Source: Paraspadella gotoi (taxonomy: Eukaryota > Chaetognatha). Taken from it: 64,000 nt of DNA. A program made the position numbers and the translations under genes. Below, piece by piece: positions 60,107 to 64,000 of the stretch. The stretch spans positions 2,055,252 to 2,119,251 of the forward strand of contig JBJCIZ010000744.1 of the NCBI GenBank assembly GCA_051294375.1, written 5' to 3'. The number at the start of each line of letters is the position of its first letter. Position 1 is the stretch's first letter. The notes under the pieces were generated by a model. It did not search any database and was not told where the DNA came from. It saw nothing but the letters and a program-made list of their open reading frames with translations.

Positions 60107-60890
60107 TATACATATCTAATAGGATTACTACTGTTATTAAGTAGCTCCTTTGGCTACTATCACGAGTGTAAACAATGTTTAACCAACGCCAAAAAAAAAC
60201 CCTTTATTTTTTCAAGACTTCGTTTTTACTTGAGACTCAGTCTTTCATTTTTCAAAACCGGATTGATTTTCCGAATGTCACTTTGATTATGAAACGTATG
60301 CGAAGCAATTTAGTTTTACAACAATCAAGCAGCATTAACTTTCTCTTCGCCTTTTCAAATAAGTTCACCCCGCCTATAAGCATGACACCATTGTGTAAAA
60401 TCATCAGCTTATGACCACTAGCTACCGGGTTCAGTCCCGACCTGCGGGTAGAATTAAGTTGGGTGAGCAATTTCAGTTAGGGATTAGCGTTGGAGATTGG
60501 TTTAATATTTTGGTAACAGATTAAAAATGAATATTAAGGTTTGTTGTAAGGACATCGCATGCTCAGTGAGCATTGCATTGCAATTCACAGGTTAATTCAA
60601 TATTTAAGTAGTAATACCCACAGAGACTCTCTACCTGAATATTAAGGTTAAAATTAAGTTCAAGGATTATTAAGAAACGGAAATTGGGAGCTACTGGAAA
60701 AGAGAGCCGAAAATAAAATTGGATGCTTTTGGAAAAGAGAGCAGCGAAAATTGAGAGAAATCGCGAAGGAGAAGTCGATCGTTTTCGAATTCGACGGAAA
60801 TAGCGCAGGAGGGGGGAAGGGGGGGGGGTGGTAGAGAAGAGAGAGTGAAAATCATGGGGTGTTGAAGGGATATTGGGCCCAGGAGTGTGC
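60107..60890. other. Unique AT-rich DNA, no gene seen
   Basis: Short frames only. A GGTTCAGTCCC box resembling an RNA polymerase III B box occurs near 60430, but no tRNA fold or matching A box is visible. Confidence 0.45.
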
Positions 60891-60899
60891 AATGGCTTA

Positions 60900-61125
60900 A
60901 TCCCCCAGTTTTCTCTTTTCCTTATTTTTCCTTTTCCTTTCCCTTTCTTGTTTTCCTTTTTCTCTTTTTCTTTTTCCTTTTTCCAATTTTCTCTTTTCCT
61001 TTTTCCTTTTTACTTTTTCCTTCTCTTTCCTTTTTTCCTTTTTCCATTATTCACTTTTTCTTTTTCCTTTTTCCTTTTTTCCCTTTTCCTTTTTTTCCCC
61101 TTTTCCCCTTTTCCATTCGGCGAGA
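60900..61125. repeat. Pyrimidine tract (TTTTTCC)n
   Basis: Imperfect heptamer-like repeats of TTTTTCC/TTTTCCC, almost free of purines. The Phe/Ser/Pro frames are artefacts. Confidence 0.92.
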
Positions 61126-61397
61126 GACTTACCCTCCCTTTCCAATTTTTCGAGTCAACCGGTGTTGAAGCGACGGTTTGCCTTTGCCACGTTGCTGCAG
61201 CTTCCTTGCAACAGCCTTTTTGCTGCGGATTGCTTGCGGCAGCCTTGTTGCTGTTTTTTTNNNNNNNNNNNNNNNNNNNNNNNNNTCTTGCGGAGTTATC
61301 CTTGCGGCCTCACGCCTTTGTGTTTGCTGTTTTTTTTTTCTTAGTGTCGCACATGTTAGACGGTGGCCGTTTTTTTTAAAAGAAAAAGGCCGGCTCC

Positions 61398-61400
<3 letters not shown>
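61126..61400. other. Unique DNA with 25-base gap
   Basis: A short mixed block with 'ttgcttgcggcagc'-type CTG/GCA content is interrupted by a gap at 61261-61285. No gene is seen. Confidence 0.5.
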
Positions 61401-61402
<2 letters not shown>

Positions 61403-61429
<27 letters not shown>

Positions 61430-61690
61430 CTCTCTCTCCTCCTCTCTCCCTCTCTCCTCTTCACTTTTCTTCTCTCTCTGCTCTTCCGCTTTCTCGTCCT
61501 CTCGGGGTCTCTCTCTTCGTCTCTTCTGCCTCTCTCTCTCTCTCTTGCTCTCTCTCTCTCTCTCTCCCCCCTTTATTGAAATTTTCTTTTCCATTCTTTT
61601 CTCTCTCGTCTTCTCTCTCTGTTATCTCTCTCTCTTTCTCTCTCTCTCTCTCTCCTCCTCTCTCTCCTGTTTCTTCTCTCTCTGGTGGTT
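61403..61690. repeat. (CT)n microsatellites, interrupted
   Basis: Several CT arrays with CTC and TTC interruptions. Confidence 0.93.
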
Positions 61691-62161
61691 TTCCCGGTTT
61701 GGTGTGTTGGTGGGGGCTTCTAATTCTTTCCTAAGAATGCTTTTTTTCGCCTTCCCCTCTCCCCCCCCCTCGCGTGTTCCACGCGCCCCGCCCCCCCTCG
61801 CTCTCCCCCTCTTTCCCGGTCTTAAATTGCTGTTTCAATCGGCAAATTTGTTTATCTCCATTAGCTTGATTTCTTTTTGCTTTTTTGCTGGTTTTTGCTT
61901 TTCTTTTTTTTTTTTTTTTTTTGCTTTTTTTTTCAGTTTCTCCCAAATGTCTATTTGTTTCGTCTTTCGGTCGAAGGAATTCGAGGTGTTTCCGTTTCTC
62001 TGTTTTATTTTTTGTATTATTTAATTTTTTATTTGTTTTGTTGTTTTTTTGTTTGTTTTTTTTTGGTTTTGATTAGATTCGTTTTTAGATACAAAGCGAG
62101 AAATTCTGTGAAGAAGACAATTTTAAGGAGCATCATAGTTTTTTTTAATCGGAGATAAATA

Positions 62162-62195
<34 letters not shown>

Positions 62196-62614
62196 TACAA
62201 GTTTTAATTGGTTTTTTCGTTCATATAATTTAGTGAAGTCTGGATGTTTTTCTAAGACTTGATTTGACATCAACTTCTATTTGCTGAAAATAAAAGGGGA
62301 GAAAACGTTTTTGCAAAATAAATTTGAATAATATTTATTTAAATATAATGATTTGTGTTTTTTAAAAACACGTTTCATTAATTTCATTAGTTTTTTACAA
62401 TTAACTTAAGGCTACTTGTTTTCCAAATATTTTTTTATTTTTTTAAAAGAATTCGGTCAGAATAAGCCTAAATATTTTAATTATTTTCGTTTTTACCAGT
62501 ATCATTATTCATATTATTACTATTACTAAACTGAAGTAGCGATGGCCCGGATTCTTTCTGGAATCGGATCGAGGTCAAAGGTTATCTTAGAGGTCAGGTC
62601 AAAGGTAAGGTCAG
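61691..62614. other. T-rich DNA with (AAT)n
   Basis: A C-rich patch at 61755-61830, T homopolymers at 61905-61930 and an (AAT)n array at about 62163-62193. No gene is recognised. Confidence 0.55.
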
Positions 62615-63464
62615 NNNNNNNNNNNNNNNNNNNNNNNNNNNNNNNNNNNNNNNNNNNNNNNNNNNNNNNNNNNNNNNNNNNNNNNNNNNNNNNNNNNNNN
62701 NNNNNNNNNNNNNNNNNNNNNNNNNNNNNNNNNNNNNNNNNNNNNNNNNNNNNNNNNNNNNNNNNNNNNNNNNNNNNNNNNNNNNNNNNNNNNNNNNNNN
62801 NNNNNNNNNNNNNNNNNNNNNNNNNNNNNNNNNNNNNNNNNNNNNNNNNNNNNNNNNNNNNNNNNNNNNNNNNNNNNNNNNNNNNNNNNNNNNNNNNNNN
62901 NNNNNNNNNNNNNNNNNNNNNNNNNNNNNNNNNNNNNNNNNNNNNNNNNNNNNNNNNNNNNNNNNNNNNNNNNNNNNNNNNNNNNNNNNNNNNNNNNNNN
63001 NNNNNNNNNNNNNNNNNNNNNNNNNNNNNNNNNNNNNNNNNNNNNNNNNNNNNNNNNNNNNNNNNNNNNNNNNNNNNNNNNNNNNNNNNNNNNNNNNNNN
63101 NNNNNNNNNNNNNNNNNNNNNNNNNNNNNNNNNNNNNNNNNNNNNNNNNNNNNNNNNNNNNNNNNNNNNNNNNNNNNNNNNNNNNNNNNNNNNNNNNNNN
63201 NNNNNNNNNNNNNNNNNNNNNNNNNNNNNNNNNNNNNNNNNNNNNNNNNNNNNNNNNNNNNNNNNNNNNNNNNNNNNNNNNNNNNNNNNNNNNNNNNNNN
63301 NNNNNNNNNNNNNNNNNNNNNNNNNNNNNNNNNNNNNNNNNNNNNNNNNNNNNNNNNNNNNNNNNNNNNNNNNNNNNNNNNNNNNNNNNNNNNNNNNNNN
63401 NNNNNNNNNNNNNNNNNNNNNNNNNNNNNNNNNNNNNNNNNNNNNNNNNNNNNNNNNNNNNNNN
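62615..63464. other. Assembly gap of 850 bases
   Basis: A run of N. It is flanked on the left by AGGTCA-rich direct repeats (62569-62614: GGTCAAAGG, GAGGTCAGGTC, AAAGGTAAGGTCAG), which suggest a short tandem repeat that broke the assembly. Confidence 0.97.
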
Positions 63465-64000
63465 CATTCTTTCCACACGAAAGGAACCAAAAACATGTTT
63501 TGTTTCTGAATTGTTGTAAAAACTTCGCTTAGTCTTATTTCTAATTAAGGCGATTTCCGCCTAAACTCGTATTAGGCCCTAATAATTTAGGGTAAGGGTT
63601 CTTGTTAGTTGGCGACTTCGACATGGCGAAGGCCAAGGCCAAGGCCCTGGCGGCGTCGCCATTACACTCACTGGAGTAACGAATTGAAGTTGGGGCTTGG
63701 AGATGAACTGGAGACCCGGGTTAGGGTTAGGCTTTGAGGAGAAACCCGCGGGTGATGGGAGGGTTGAGACAAGAGGCCCAGGTGAGATCATACTATACTG
63801 TACTATACTATACTATACTATAGAACTGTAGAATTTATTGATTGATTTTTAAATGTTAATAATTAAGAGCTAAATATTAATGATTTAATGATTATCGCAG
63901 TGGATCGTGGCCGACGAGTCCAGGGTTCGAGAATCGCTATAAGAACTTTATTCACTATTTTGGAATAATAATTTAAAGCTCCGACGTTGAGATAAGATCT
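63465..64000. other. Unique DNA with short ACTAT pentamer repeat
   Basis: Mixed composition with a GC-richer patch at 63620-63780 and a TACTA pentamer array at 63791-63823. No gene is recognised to the end of the window. Confidence 0.5.

Noticed and set aside
60415-60470. GGTTCAGTCCC box suggesting a tRNA-derived SINE
   Set aside because: There is no A box at the right distance, no tRNA fold and no second copy in the window.
63715-63735. TTAGGG/TTAGG telomere-like units (also GGTTAAGGGTAA near 17.02 kb)
   Set aside because: Only two units, inside unique sequence; chance or a minor interstitial repeat.
63895-63940. tRNA-like 'cgtggccgac' and 'gggttcgag' near the end
   Set aside because: The two boxes are only about a dozen bases apart, too close for a tRNA, and no cloverleaf can be drawn.

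Overview
The window is animal nuclear DNA and most likely arthropod, perhaps crustacean-like. Its one recognisable gene is split into short exons by GT-AG introns. The second zinc finger of that gene has the 6-residue cysteine spacing I recall from fly Muscleblind rather than the 4-residue spacing of vertebrate MBNL. Non-coding DNA is AT-rich and crowded with GA/CT, GAAA, TTTA, TTA and GAC microsatellites, while the coding exons are GC-rich. The lineage call is an inference. I found no prokaryotic features, tRNA, rRNA or CRISPR array.

The only confident gene is muscleblind (mbl/MBNL, a CCCH zinc-finger RNA-splicing regulator) on the + strand, with eight exons between 37165 and 44917. The first exon seen starts in the middle of zinc finger 2. 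The start codon and finger 1 are therefore upstream of the window or in a gap, and the 37 kb to the left may be one huge intron (inference). Two conserved exons (38211-38322 and 43579-43778) carry apparent frame breaks that look like uncorrected sequencing indels. The 44.9-50 kb stretch is AT-rich and probably holds the 3' UTR.

Left part (1-37 kb): 1-4.3 kb holds AT-rich and purine-rich DNA with seven gaps. 5.8-9.5 kb has microsatellites and an inverted repeat with an expanded minisatellite. 10.1-13.3 kb has three minisatellite arrays. 13.4-19.5 kb is microsatellite-rich and has gaps. 19.5-31.4 kb contains a decayed Ty3/gypsy-type pol fragment (about 21.7-23.35 kb) and two diverged copies of a dispersed repeat set. 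30.7-37.1 kb is a large palindrome ending about 80 bases before the first mbl exon found.

Right part (50-64 kb): an exact local duplication lies across a 10-N gap (50.3-51.06 kb). Repeats and microsatellites follow. A second large palindrome (54.17-59.99 kb) has arms that match through two gaps. The end is T-rich or pyrimidine-rich DNA and one 850-base gap.

The recurring theme is inverted and direct repeats whose copies differ mainly by scattered one-base indels, with gaps at GA/CT tracts. This can be read as fold-back or microsatellite-bounded mobile elements, or as long-read artefacts (missed-adapter palindromes, raw-read gap filling). The sequence alone does not separate the two. I found no clear new biological system; the best leads are the palindromes beside mbl, a GATTGG-core repeat that resembles a promoter, and complementary GA/CT tracts flanking a four-exon block of mbl.
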